A DNA stretch of 33,524 nucleotides from positions 1-33,524 of the forward strand of contig JNEM01014007.1 in assembly GCA_000697335.1 (NCBI GenBank). The letters run 5' to 3'. Below, in pieces: positions 1 through 10,514 of this stretch. A model generated the notes under the pieces. That model saw nothing but the letters and a program-made list of their open reading frames with translations, searched no databases and was not told the DNA's origin. The stretch's first letter is position 1. Each line of letters begins with the position of its first letter. The position numbers were made by a program, and so were the translations under genes. Source of the DNA: Conidiobolus incongruus B7586. Lineage: Eukaryota > Entomophthoromycota > Entomophthoromycetes > Entomophthorales > Conidiobolaceae.

Positions 1-288
1 ATTATTAATTTAGATTTAAATTAATAAGGATTTTTAAATATTTTAATATATAATTTATAAAAATCAAAAAATATAATTTAATTAAAGTTTTTTCTATTAT
101 TATCACCTATTATATCTTTAATAAGCTTTTAATATTTAAATAATTATTATTTAATAACTTTAATTATATATTACCTTGGAATTGAAAAAATGGGAAATTT
201 TTTAATTTTTGATTTTTTAAACATATTATTAGTTTCAAATAAAGAAATATATACAAAACAAATAGAGAAATAAATAGTTTGAATTATA

Positions 289-1858
289 CACTGACCCACA
301 AAAATAAGTCATAAAATCAAAAATATATATATTTTAATTAATAACTAAAACAATTGTATATATTAGATTACTTGAAACTATAATATATAATTAAGGTATA
401 TTATTTAATAATAAATAAATATATTTAGATATATTTAGTAAACTATTAGCAAAAATATTAACCCTTAATATTTAACTAAGGTGAGTCATAAATTTGCAGG
501 TTTTTGAGATAAGGGGATATATTTAATAATATATAACCATATCTTTTTTCTCTCTTTGCTATTATTTTATATAATATTTTATAGATATACTAAATTTTTT
601 TAATAGTATTATTATACCTAAATCCCTCTCTAAAAAAATCCATTTGCATATTAATCAACTTTATAAAAAAGGTAAATCAACTTGTGATATTGCTAGAATT
701 ACTAGTGTTAGCTAGTTTACTATAGCTAGGGTTGTTAAGAATAACAATAAAGAAACATTTAAACCTAAACTTAAGTGTGCTAAAATCATAGATGAATATA
801 ATGAGAAGTATATTTATAGGTTGGTTAGTACAGGTAAGTGTGGTACTACTATAGAAATACAGCAGGAACTATAAGACTATACAGGAATATTAGTTAGCAC
901 TAATACTATTATATATGTTTTACATTAGCATAGATACCACTTACACTTTAAGAAAAAACACCCCTAATTAAAGAAATCCCACTATAAAACTAGGTGGGAG
1001 TTTAAATGTCACTACTAATGTTGAACCAAAACTAATTAGAGTAAGGTTATTTAGTCTGATGAAACAAAAATATACTTTAGTAGATTTGATAGAAAAGCTA
1101 GATACTTTAGAAAAGATGCAGAACTATTTTATAACCATCATGTTAATTTTACCCAAAAGTATAATGGTGGGTTAATTATTATTTGGGGATGTATATTGTT
1201 TTTAGGTGTAGGGTATCTTTGTAAAGTTAATGGGGAATTAATACTAAAATGTACCAAAGTATTCTAAACAATAAATTGAAAAAAACCATTGAATAATATA
1301 GGTTAAACAAATCTGATGTTATTTTCCAGCAAGATAATGCCTTTTGCTATACTATAGCTTCTACTACCAAATAGCTTAAAAATAACAAGATAACAATTAT
1401 GAAGTGGCTTCTTTAATCTCTTAACTTTAATCTAATTAAACACTTTTAGGATTAGTTAAAAAAAGCTATTAAAGCTTTCCCCCCAGCAAAAAATTTAGAT
1501 CAACTTTAAAAATATGTTTAAGAAGTATAGAACAAGATTAACCCTTCTTAGTGTAAGGAGTTAATTGATTCTATACCCCACAAACTTAAAGAAGTTAGAA
1601 AAGCTAAAGGTAGATACACTAGGTTTTAATTTTTATTATCACCAAAAACCTGCAAATTTATAACTCACCTTAGGTAAAATTTAAAGGTTTATATTTTAGC
1701 CAATTAATAGCTAAATATCATCATTTAATGATATATATAACTAATAAATATAATAGATTTTAATTATTTAATTTAGGTTTATTTCATTAAATATTAATCA
1801 AGTTATTAGTAAAAATATAAGTGTTTTTGATTTTATAACTTACTTTTGTAGGTTAGTG
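289..1858 (+). mobile_element. Tc1-type element, IR/DR architecture, inserted in mariner A
   Basis: A 1,570 bp Tc1-family transposon bounded by TA at 287-288 and 1859-1860, the expected target duplication. The inverted repeats are long, about 215 bp each (289-506 and 1644-1858). Each contains two direct-repeat-like sites: an outer one starting CACTGACCCACAAAAATAAG (289) and an inner one starting CTAAGGTGAGTCATAAATTT (476). Both carry AGTCATAAA in the same orientation, and the right end mirrors this. This is the IR/DR layout known from the Sleeping Beauty group of Tc1 elements. A transposase relic lies between the repeats at 614-1629. The insertion point in mariner A is confirmed by comparison with uninterrupted mariner B. 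The same family recurs at 31744-33323. Confidence 0.9.
614..1629 (+). pseudogene. Tc1-family transposase remnant (DD34E)
   Basis: Broken Tc1 transposase of about 338 codons. The start codon position reads ATA (614-616), where the sister copy has ATG; the frame ends at TAA 1627-1629. In order it shows a helix-turn-helix region (DIARITSVS), a KKKHP-type linker, SDETK with the first catalytic Asp at 1058-1060, a WGC block, and QQDNA with the second Asp at 1333-1335. It closes with a typical Tc1 tail, IDSIPHKLKEV then KAKGRYTRF. The third catalytic residue, Glu 34 residues after the second Asp, is replaced by Lys (AAA at 1438-1440). There are many in-frame stops, mostly TAG or TAA where Trp or Gln is expected, and one frameshift near 1245-1250 that the other copy shares. 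It is inactive. Confidence 0.88.
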
Positions 1859-1934
1859 TATATATATATATATATATATAATAATTTTTTTGATTAAAAA
1901 ATTTATTTTTTAAAATTAATTATTTAATTTAATT

Positions 1935-2968
1935 ATGTTTAAACTAAATAGTAACTATCAAAAGTTTTTTATTTTAGTATCAGTAAAATTTAACCATAAA
2001 TCCTCTAAAATCAATTAAAATTTACAAGCAATTTTTGGTAATAAAATATTATCTAAATCAACAATTTATTGTTAGGTAAATTATTTTAAAGCTAAGAGAG
2101 AAACTACCCAAAACTTACCAAAATCTAAAAAACTAATTTCAACTGTTACTCTTATAATTATTAATAAAATAAAAAATTATATTGAAAAACACCTTTTTAT
2201 TTTAGTTAAAGAATTATCAAAACACTTTAATATTAGTTTTTTAAGTATTTTATATATATTAAAGTTTAAATTAAAATTAATTAATAAAAATATAAAATAA
2301 GTACCTTATAATTTAACTAAAGCTTAAAAAAAGGTAGAATAGCTATTATTAAACAAAACTTATTAAGGTATAGCTAGAAACCAAGGTTTTTACAATAAAT
2401 TATTACAGTTAATGAATTTTAAATTTTTTTGTATAATCATTTGCTAAAATATAAATCAAAGTGTTAGATTAAGTTAAATCAACCCTTTTTATAAATTTCT
2501 TTAAATAAACACTTTATTGATAAGTGAATGTTAATTGTTACAATAGGTTATAATAGTATATACTATTCTTATTTAGTTTTTAAAGGAAAATTAATTAATA
2601 GTAACCTTTATATTTCTTTTTTAAATAAATCTATTTCTAATTGGTATTCTCAATATAATTTAAGAAAACCTATTATTTTGCATGATAATTATAAAATACA
2701 TAAATCTAAAACTATAAAAAGCTTTCTAATTAAAAATAACTGGAAAGAATTACTATATCCAATATATTCCCTAGATTATAACCAATGTGATTATAATTGC
2801 TTTAGCTAATTAAAAAACTAGCTTGCAAGAAAGAAAATTTTTGCAAAAATAATTAATTAGTTTGTAAAATATTAAATTTCAGTTTTTAATAAAAAGAACT
2901 ATTTTTTAGGTATTAGATCTTTGCTAAAAGTATAGCAAAAAGTTATTAAAAATAAAAGAAATTATTAA
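1935..2968 (+). pseudogene. Mariner A transposase remnant (DD34D)
   Basis: Broken transposase of mariner A, about 345 codons, the normal mariner length. It starts at an ATG (1935-1937) and ends at TAA 2966-2968. Readable blocks in order are: an N-terminal helix-turn-helix region; a VPYNLTKA block matching the mariner WVPHxLT motif, with its Trp codon now a stop; and a C-terminal block at 2528-2809, the longest open stretch (about 93 codons). The C-terminal block holds HDN, then a YSLDYNQCDYNCF stretch. The spacing between the Asp of HDN and the Asp of CDY is 34 residues, which defines DD34D. There are several stops and at least one frameshift between 1935 and 2528. Many stops replace Trp or Gln codons (TAG or TAA for TGG or CAA). 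It cannot make transposase. Confidence 0.85.
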
Positions 2969-3544
2969 TTTTATATTATATATTTATTTTTACTTTTTAT
3001 ATCTTAAAATGTTTATTTTTTTTCAATTGCAAAAAATTCCCATTATTTAAATTATAAAAAAATATTTGATATTTTTAATTATAATTATTAAAATTTTTTT
3101 CTTTTTAATAAACCTATTTTCTTATTTAAACAAATATAGATATATTAGGTATATTTTAATAAATAGGAAAGATATAATGTTTTTCTTTGATTATTATAAT
3201 TAAATAGTTTTCTCTAGCTATTATTTACTATTTTTATATATATTATATAAAATGATAGCTATTTTTGACCTATAATAAGACTATTAATTTGAAATTATTT
3301 TATTAAAAAAATAATACAAAGCTAGTTATTAGCTGATTTTTTTAATAGTTAAATAATAATAAAATATTATATTATAATATATGATGATAATTGATATCAA
3401 CCTATAAATAGATTATTAATTTATTAGAAATTGTAAATGGAACTATTTTAATTTAATAAATGATATTGATTTATATTTTGATAAAGAATAATATCAAAAG
3501 ATATATGATATATTAATTAAAATAACTTGCTTTAAATATCATAC

Positions 3545-3694
3545 TTTTTAATTATACTTTATTAAGCTTTATTTAATTAAAAGTATTTTTGTTTTTTAAG
3601 CTTTAGTTTAATTATAAGGTATTTATTTTATATTATAATAAATCAATCTAAGTTTGAGCTTTAATATAAAAAAATATACTAAAGTAATTATTAA
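3545..3694 (-). mobile_element. Mariner C, left-hand fragment (older, inverted)
   Basis: Fragment of a third, more diverged mariner on the minus strand. The reverse complement of about 3590-3694 reads like the mariner A segment just before and through the WVPxNLT motif: translated, NIK then a stop at the Trp position, then IPYN and TKA. It breaks off exactly at the TA where mariner B begins (3695-3696) and resumes at 5005. Similarity fades left of about 3545, and 3061-3545 may hold further unrecognisable remnant. Confidence 0.7.
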
Positions 3695-3696
3695 TA

Positions 3697-5002
3697 CCTT
3701 AGAATTAAAAAAATGGGAAATTTTTTAACTTTTGATTTTTCAAACATATTATTATTCTTAAATAAAAAATATATACAAAATAAATAATAGAATAAATAGT
3801 TTTAAATTATAAATATATAAATATATAATAGTTTTTTTGATTAAAAAATTTATTTTTTAAAATTAGTTGTTTAATTTAATTATACTTTAACTAAATAATA
3901 ACCATCAAAAGTTTTTTATTTTAGTGTCAATAAAACTTAGTTATAGACCTTTTAAAATTATTTAAAATTTACAAGCAGCTTTTGATAATGAAATATTATC
4001 TAAATTAACAATTTATTACTAGGTAAATTATTTTAAATATAGAAGAGAAATTACCCAATACCTATTAAAATCTAAAAGATTAATTTTAACTATCACACTT
4101 TTAATTATTAATATAGTGAAAAATTACATTGAAAAGCATCTTTTTATTTTAGTTAAAAAACTATCAAAACACTTTAATATTAGTTACATAAGTATTATAT
4201 ATATATTAAAGTTTAAATTAAAATTAATCAATAAAAATATAAAATAGATATCTTATAATTTAACTAAAACTCAAAAAAAGCTAGAATAGCTATTATTAAA
4301 CAAAGCTTACTAGGGTATAATTAGAAACTAAAGTTTTTACAGCAAATTATTATAATTAATAAATCTTAAATTTTTTTGTATAATCTTTTGTTAAAACATA
4401 AATCAAAGTATTAGATTAAATTAAATCAACCCTCTTTATAAATTCCTTTAAATAAATATTCTATAAATAAGTGAATGTTAATTGTTATAATAACTTATAA
4501 TAGTATATGCTATTCTTATTTAGTTCCTAAAGGAAAATTAATTAATAATAAACTTTATATTTCTTTTTTAAATAAAACTATTTCTAATTAATATTCTTAA
4601 TATAATTTAAGAAAACCTATTATTTTATATGATAATTGTAAAATATATAAATCTAAAATTATAAAAAATTGTCTAATTAAAAATAATTGGAAAAAACTAC
4701 CAAATCTAGTATATTCTTTAGATTATTACCTATATAATTATAATTTCTTTAAATAATTAAAAAACCAGCTTATAAGAAAGAAAATTTCTATAAAAAAATT
4801 TAATTAATTTGTAAAATATCAAATTTCAGTCTTTAATAAAAAAACTATTTTTAGGTGTTAGATCTTTGCCAAAAGTATAGCAAAAAGTTATTAGAAATAA
4901 AAGAAATTAATAATTTTTTTATATATTTATTTTTATTTTTTAAATATTAAAATGTTGATTTTTTTTAATCACAAAAAATTCATATTATTTAAATTACAAA
5001 GT
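3697..5002 (+). mobile_element. Mariner B (DD34D), uninterrupted copy
   Basis: A 1,306 bp mariner flanked by TA at 3695-3696 and 5003-5004. The left end starts CCTTAGAATT and has ATGGGAAATTTTTT. The right end, read on the reverse strand, starts ACTTTGTAATT followed by a similar A/T core, so the terminal inverted repeats are imperfect. The whole element aligns with mariner A without the Tc1 insertion. It lies inside mariner C: C-type sequence on the minus strand continues on both sides with a single TA target. Its transposase relic is at 3882-4910. Confidence 0.87.
3882..4910 (+). pseudogene. Mariner B transposase remnant
   Basis: Broken copy of the mariner A transposase gene. The initiation codon at 3882 is lost (ATA in place of ATG), and the frame has many stops up to TAA 4908-4910. 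The same blocks are recognisable: the helix-turn-helix half, the IPYNLTK segment preceded by a stop where Trp belongs, and the second half around 4620-4760. There the HDN motif of mariner A has become YDN. More decayed than copy A; no open stretch longer than about 60 codons was seen. Confidence 0.8.
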
Positions 5003-5004
5003 TA

Positions 5005-5280
5005 TATCAATACACTTTAAAAACTCTTTAGCCAAAACAAAATATTTTTCACTATAATTTCTTATTCTATTATTAATCAAAAAAAATATAGATTGAAATT
5101 AATTCTTAAGATTTTAAGTTCTATATATTGTTTTACTCTTGATGCAATTTACCCAAAATTTAATCTTTAATATAGATAAACCAATTTTTAAAAACTATTT
5201 GTAAATAATTAATGATATAAAAATTTTTTTGGTTATATTTTATTGATAAAAAAGTGTCGACAACTATTATGTATTTTATG
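5005..5280 (-). mobile_element. Mariner C, right-hand fragment (older, inverted)
   Basis: Continuation of mariner C beyond mariner B. On the minus strand it translates to a stretch like LIINRIRNYSEKYFVLAKEF, closely parallel to LIINKIKNYIEKHLFILVKEL in mariner A. Farther into the fragment it gives KFWVNCIKSKT, parallel to the STIYC.VNYFKAK helix-turn-helix region. The Trp codon (TGG) in FWVN is intact here, while copies A and B have TAG at that place. The outer end of the element was not found. Similarity runs to about 5280, near where the transposase start would fall. Confidence 0.75.
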
Positions 5281-7736
5281 CTTAATAGATCAAATAAATA
5301 CTTTCAAAAGTAAATTATTAATAAAAAGGATTATAAAATCAATATATATTGACTATGATTATATACTTTTTTATGTAATTATTTTCTATTCAAATATTGA
5401 TATATTTTAAATACCAGATATGAAAAAAATTTTCATTCCTTTAATTAATAGTAATATTGCTATAGTATTTAAATTGGATTTTTAATATATAATATATATA
5501 AAATAAAATCATTATATAATATTAATTCCTTTGAAACCAATAATTCCTTATTATATTTTTAATTGGTTTCTGATATTTGAGAAATAATTATTTTCATTAA
5601 ATGCTTAATTTGATATATAAAAAAAATAGTCATATTTGTTTCAAAAAAATTTTTTTTTAATTATTTTATTTAATTAACTAAGATAGTAATAAGTATATAG
5701 AATATAATATAATGAATATATTAAATTTGGTAGTTATTTCCATTTTTTTATATAACAAACTCTATATAATTCTAGCTGTATATATACTGTAATTGATATA
5801 TATAATAATGAATATCCTTATTTTAAAATAGAATTATCAATTCAAAATAATTTTAATTAAAAATAATAGAACTTATTATGAATTAACTTAATTCTATTAA
5901 TTTTATACAAAACCATGTATAATTATTATTAAATATAATCGTTAATATATATATTTTTATAAATTGAATTATTTATTAATTGGAGTTTATGATATTTTTT
6001 TAAATAAATATAATATTTTTATTTTAAAAAAATATTAAATTAAATAAATTTAAATATATTAAATATAATAATTTAAAGTTTCTGAATTTAAATATATTTT
6101 TATAAATTTCAAATTTTTTATAGCATTAGTTTTTTTATAACTTTTTATTAAATTATTAGATATTTAGTCTATATTTTTATTAGTAAAGCTTTATTTAAAC
6201 TTTAAAATATATATATAGTTAATATTATATTATTGTGATGATTTTTTAGCTGAAAGAAATTTTTCAACATATTTTCTTTATTTTTAAAAAATGATAAAAA
6301 AAATTAAATTTTGAAATTTTTATAAATATTGAATAATATCACTTTTAGCTGTAAATAACAAGTTCAATAAGATATTAAAGTTTAGTTTAATTATTATTAG
6401 AAAATATTTATAAATTTCATATAATTCTAAAAAGTTTATTTAAGCTTTAATATTAAATTATAAAATTTTAATAATTATTATTTAATTTTAATTAAATTAC
6501 ATTATTAAATTTTAAATATAAATATTTTAATAAAAAAATATTATGAATAGATATATATAAGGTGTAAGAATATTAATTCTCATATTTTTAGGTATATGGT
6601 TTATCTTTAGAATTAATAATAAATTTGAAAAATCAAAAATTAAATAATTAGCCACCTTTCTCCTTACTAACTGATAAATTTAAATTTTTAATATTAAATC
6701 ATATAATATAAAATAGAGTTAAATAATCTCCAGTAAAATAAAAGAATAAAATATGTTTTAAACTTCTCTTTATAATAAATATTTTAACTATTTCAAATGA
6801 TCACTTAATTTTAATTATGTATAATAATATAAATGGATAAAAATTAATAACCCAAGCCAAATGATATTACTATATTTATGAAATTTTTCAATAATCCTTG
6901 TATAATTTTAATTTGATTAAACAGAAAAATCAGAAAACTGTATAATACATTTTCCAGAGAATATATTTATAGATTTTCTCGATTAATTTTTAATGACAAA
7001 TATACTCATAATAATGTTGGATTATTTTATATACTTTATTTCTTGTTAATATTGATTATGTAGTATTTTTCATATTTTAAATATATTTAACGCAAAATCG
7101 TGAATAAGCATTAAAAACTTATATTATTTATCCTCTCAGTTAACGTTAAAAATTTTCATTCTTAATAATTATGGTTTGTTATTATTTTTTAAATTTCTAT
7201 TAAAATATAAAAATTTATTATTTGAATATAGTTTGAATATCTATGTTTAATTTATTACAAGTGGATTCCATTTAGGATTAATTTATATTAATAATTATAC
7301 ATTGCAAAAATACATTTACCCAATATATCTATAATATTCCACATTCTATATCTTATGTCTTACAGATCTAATAGCTTAGAAAGCATATTAATTAGGGTTT
7401 ATATTGAATTAACTAAGAAGCAGTTTACCATTAAGAATCGATTTTCGTTTCAAAATATTGAGAGTTAATAATTTAATTAAATTTCAATATTAAGATATAA
7501 AAATTTAAAATTCATGAGATAATTATTTATATATTCTAGACAAAATGAATATATATAATGAGTCCTTTTGATGAGAATGTTTGAAAAATATTTGTACATT
7601 TTAAGATTTAGACCGGTTCAATAAATATAATATATATCCTAGTTCAATCGATTTTTGAAATAGAATCATTCACTTTTTATTTTTCAATTTTCCTCTAGTT
7701 TTGACAATACCCGTCCGTCTCGATTCTAAGTTAAGT
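5281..7736. other. AT-rich desert, no gene seen
   Basis: About 2.4 kb without a credible reading frame, RNA gene or transposon end. The first ~150 bp may hold the unrecognised terminal part of mariner C. From about 7560 the base composition becomes less extreme towards the dispersed block at 7737. Confidence 0.6.
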
Positions 7737-8030
7737 CCATATTACTCCACATTTATAGTGGCTTTGCCAGTCCACAATCAAAGGATATTCTTTGTTCTAC
7801 CTGTTCTCTTCATTAAATCTTAACCAAATCCTACATCATTCACTGAATCAACTATTTAAATCCATAAGTGGTAAAGTGAGAAAAAGGTTTTTCTCAATAT
7901 TCTGATACGATGTTTCAACAGTAAGTAAGCTGTAAAATATACAGGATTAATAAATAATTTACTAAATCATATTACGAGTACTTTTCTAACTATGATCTTT
8001 ATTTACAAAACCTATTATAAATCACGACAT
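7737..8030 (+). repeat. Dispersed ~300 bp block, copy L (promoter/exon-like)
   Basis: This stretch aligns with the reverse complement of 31212-31524 over nearly its whole length. Differences are mostly C/T and G/A and there are only a few short gaps. The best-kept parts are GGCTTTGYCAGTC near 7760, GGATAYTCTTTGTTCT near 7783, CCAAATCCTAYATYATTCA near 7825, and TACTTTTCTAACTA near 7980. Both copies hold a TATA-like TATTTAAA (7853-7860 here), then about 57 bp later an ATG-TYT-CAA-CA run directly followed by GTAAGT (ATG 7910-7912, GTAAGT 7921-7926). This looks like a promoter, short first exon and splice donor, but it may equally be a non-coding dispersed repeat. The family is not recognised. 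Confidence 0.75.
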
Positions 8031-9029
8031 TCCCAATAAAAAATTAACATCGAATTAAATAATAAAGGGGAAAATTATATATAACATAGATTAGATAGGA
8101 TTGTTATTAAATTATTTCACAATTTTCAAAAATTGAATATTTATGTAATTAAAAATAGAATATTATCTTAAATGATCGAATCAAAAATTATTTAAACTTA
8201 TATTGAAAAAAATTTAATTTCATATATAGATAATTTTTGAAAGTCATAATAATATATTTTTACTACCAAGGCATTCCTATAAGTTTAATTAGTTTATTTT
8301 AAAATATTGTGATAGAATTCCAAGTATATACGATAGAATCAAAATATTAAAAATATAGGATAATTTATTTAAGTTTGTCAAATAAAACAATTACCTTTTT
8401 AACACTTAAATTAATAATGTTAAAAATATATTCTGACACTAATAGTTGAACTTTATTAAAATGATATGATGAGGATTTATTCAAGGGTTTAGATAAATAT
8501 TTTATAGCATTCATGACTTTTCTTATCGGACAAATTTGAACAATAAGTTTAACCTGTGTATGTGGATATCAATAATATTAAAAGATTACGTTATTCTGAA
8601 TTGGATCATATTATTGAATAAATTTGATTTTATGATAATTTTGTTTTATTGAATATTATTAATATATATAATCAAACTATTGTTTTCTATTTTATATTTA
8701 TTTTTAAAAAAAATTGCAAATGATTTTCTTATTCTCAATTTTATTATATTATAATGAATCGTTTTCCAGAATTTAGTTATAAATAGGTATATATTACTTA
8801 AAATATCCATATTTCTAATATTAACGGGATGATCGGTAATATATTACTATATATTGATAGAATTTTAAATATTTATTATATCCCACAATCGATCAATTTA
8901 TCTATTCAAAGGTCATATATATTTTACTTAAAAATATTATTAAAAAAATTACAAAGATTTAAAATAACAATTTTATTTCATTGAATTCTATAGCCAGAAG
9001 GAAAGTTATATAGGTTTTAAAACAGCGCC
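8031..9029. other. Region upstream of the P450 gene
   Basis: About 1 kb of AT-rich sequence with no reading frame. A TATA-like GTTATATAGG lies at 9006-9015, only about 15 bp before the ATG, too close for a normal TATA box. No clear promoter could be singled out because A/T-rich hexamers are everywhere. Confidence 0.5.
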
Positions 9030-10514
9030 ATGAATGTCATATCTGTAATAACATCTCTCATTTTGCTTATTGTACCTTTAGCAGTATGGAAATTATTTAA
9101 ACGTCCTGAGAGAATGAGCACCATGAGTCAAGAATCAATTTTAGATACTTTATGCAATATTGTATGAAATTTACCATACGATAAACTAGTGGATAAAAAG
9201 ATGAAATATTTTGAGAAATATGGTACTTTTTTAGTTTGGCGACCTTTATTTTGGACTGTGAATAGTAATGATATTCAGTTTATTAAACGCATCTTGCTTG
9301 AAACAGATATTTTTCCCAAGCTTGATCTAAATAAGTTTGCTTCAGGAACCTTAATGATGAAGTTGTTTGGCAATGCTCTAGGATTCTCAACTGGCAAGGT
9401 TTGGAAAAAACAAAGGAGAATTATTAATCCAAGTTTTAAACATGGATTTGATGAAAAAGCTATTGATGAATGTGTCAATGAAGTGATTCAACAATTGGAT
9501 AAACAAGAGGGTAAGAATATTTCAGTGAACGATTTAATGCAAGATCTGACTGTTGAAGCACTGGGAAGAGTTATTATGAATGTTCAATTTGACGGAATCT
9601 TAACTATTAAACGTCACGAATTTATTATGATATATGATAGATTAATGAAAGCCGCATTTTCTCCTTTTTATATAATTTTCAGCTTCGTTGATCGCCCGTG
9701 GAACCCTTTCAGATCTCAATTTTATGAAGATTTAGAATATATAAGAAAATATTTAGAAAATATAATACATGAAAGAAGATTAGAAATTGAGAGTAATCCA
9801 AACAATAATGAATGTAAAGATATGTTATCACTTCTCATCAATGCTAACAAAGAAAACAGTGATGAATTGACTAACACTGAATTAATGGCCAATGTAATGG
9901 CATTTTTCTTTGCTGGTCAAGATACTACTGCCTTAAGTTTATCAGCTTCACTCTTCTTATTGGCCAAACATCCAAAAATCCAGCAAACTCTAAGAGGTGA
10001 AATTCATGAAACTTTTAATTTAAACTCAGAGTCGATCGATAGAAAATTTTCAATTTCTCAAAAGACTTTGAGTAATATGCCTTATTTGAATGCTGTAATC
10101 AAAGAGACTATGAGATTATATCCAGCATCAGCACTTCTGGCTCATAGAATCACCGCGACTGATGTTTATCATAACGATCAACTCATTCCTAAGGGAACTG
10201 TAATTGAAATTAACGTGATGGCAATCCACAAGGATCCTAAATACTGGGAAAACCCTAATGACTTTGATCCCTCCCGATTCCTCAGCAATAAGATCGACGT
10301 CAACAAGATAGACTCTGGTTGGCTCGGTTTTGGCGGTGGTAGTAGAGTTTGCATTGGAATGGGTTTTTCTCAGCTGGAACAGAGACTTGCCCTGGTAAAG
10401 TTAATATCTCAATATCAAGTTGAATTACCAGAAGGGGCTCCTTCTGAATTACCCTTAACTCCTAGTTTTATATTAGCTTGTCCCGATTTGAAATTGAAAT
10501 TTAGGAAACTCTAA
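9030..10514 (+). CDS. Cytochrome P450 monooxygenase, one in-frame TGA
   Basis: Heme-thiolate monooxygenase, expected to be ER-anchored and to oxidise a lipophilic substrate using a P450 reductase; the substrate is unknown. From ATG 9030 the frame runs 494 codons, a normal microsomal P450 length. A hydrophobic anchor (about residues 4-22) is followed by basic KLFKRP. Diagnostic motifs are all present: WKKQR in helix C (125-129), AGQDTT in helix I (295-300), ETMR in helix K (359-362), FDPSRF (412-417) and the heme loop FGGGSRVCIG with the Cys ligand at residue 441 (TGC 10350-10352). It looks closest to the CYP3/CYP4 clan; the family is not assigned. Codon 46 (9165-9167) is TGA, probably a former Trp TGG. 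So it is either a recent pseudogene, a read-through gene, or is translated from ATG 9201 (437 aa, without the anchor). No intron repairs the frame. An AATAAA lies at 10703-10708. Confidence 0.92.

Larger units (their letters stand above)
174..3060 (+). mobile_element. Mariner A (DD34D), interrupted by a Tc1-type element
   Basis: Decayed mariner DNA transposon whose two halves (174-288 and 1861-3060) align throughout with mariner B at 3697-5002. Without the inserted 289-1860 it is about 1,315 bp, the usual mariner size. The terminal inverted repeats are imperfect and share an ATGGGAA core followed by a T-run (left near 190, right near 3030-3045 on the reverse strand). A TA sits before the left end at 172-173. 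The base pair after the right end is AA, so that copy of the target duplication appears mutated. Transposase remnants lie at 1935-2968. The family call rests on mariner motifs in translation (WVP.NLT, HDN, YS.D...D). Boundaries are read by eye and good to a few bases. Confidence 0.88.

Noticed and set aside
9162-9189. 28-nt intron (GTATGA...CTAG) that would remove the TGA in the P450
   Set aside because: Too short for a spliceosomal intron, and its removal would shift the reading frame into stops.
9275-9478. 67-codon minus-strand frame
   Set aside because: Lies antisense inside the P450 coding sequence; a shadow frame.
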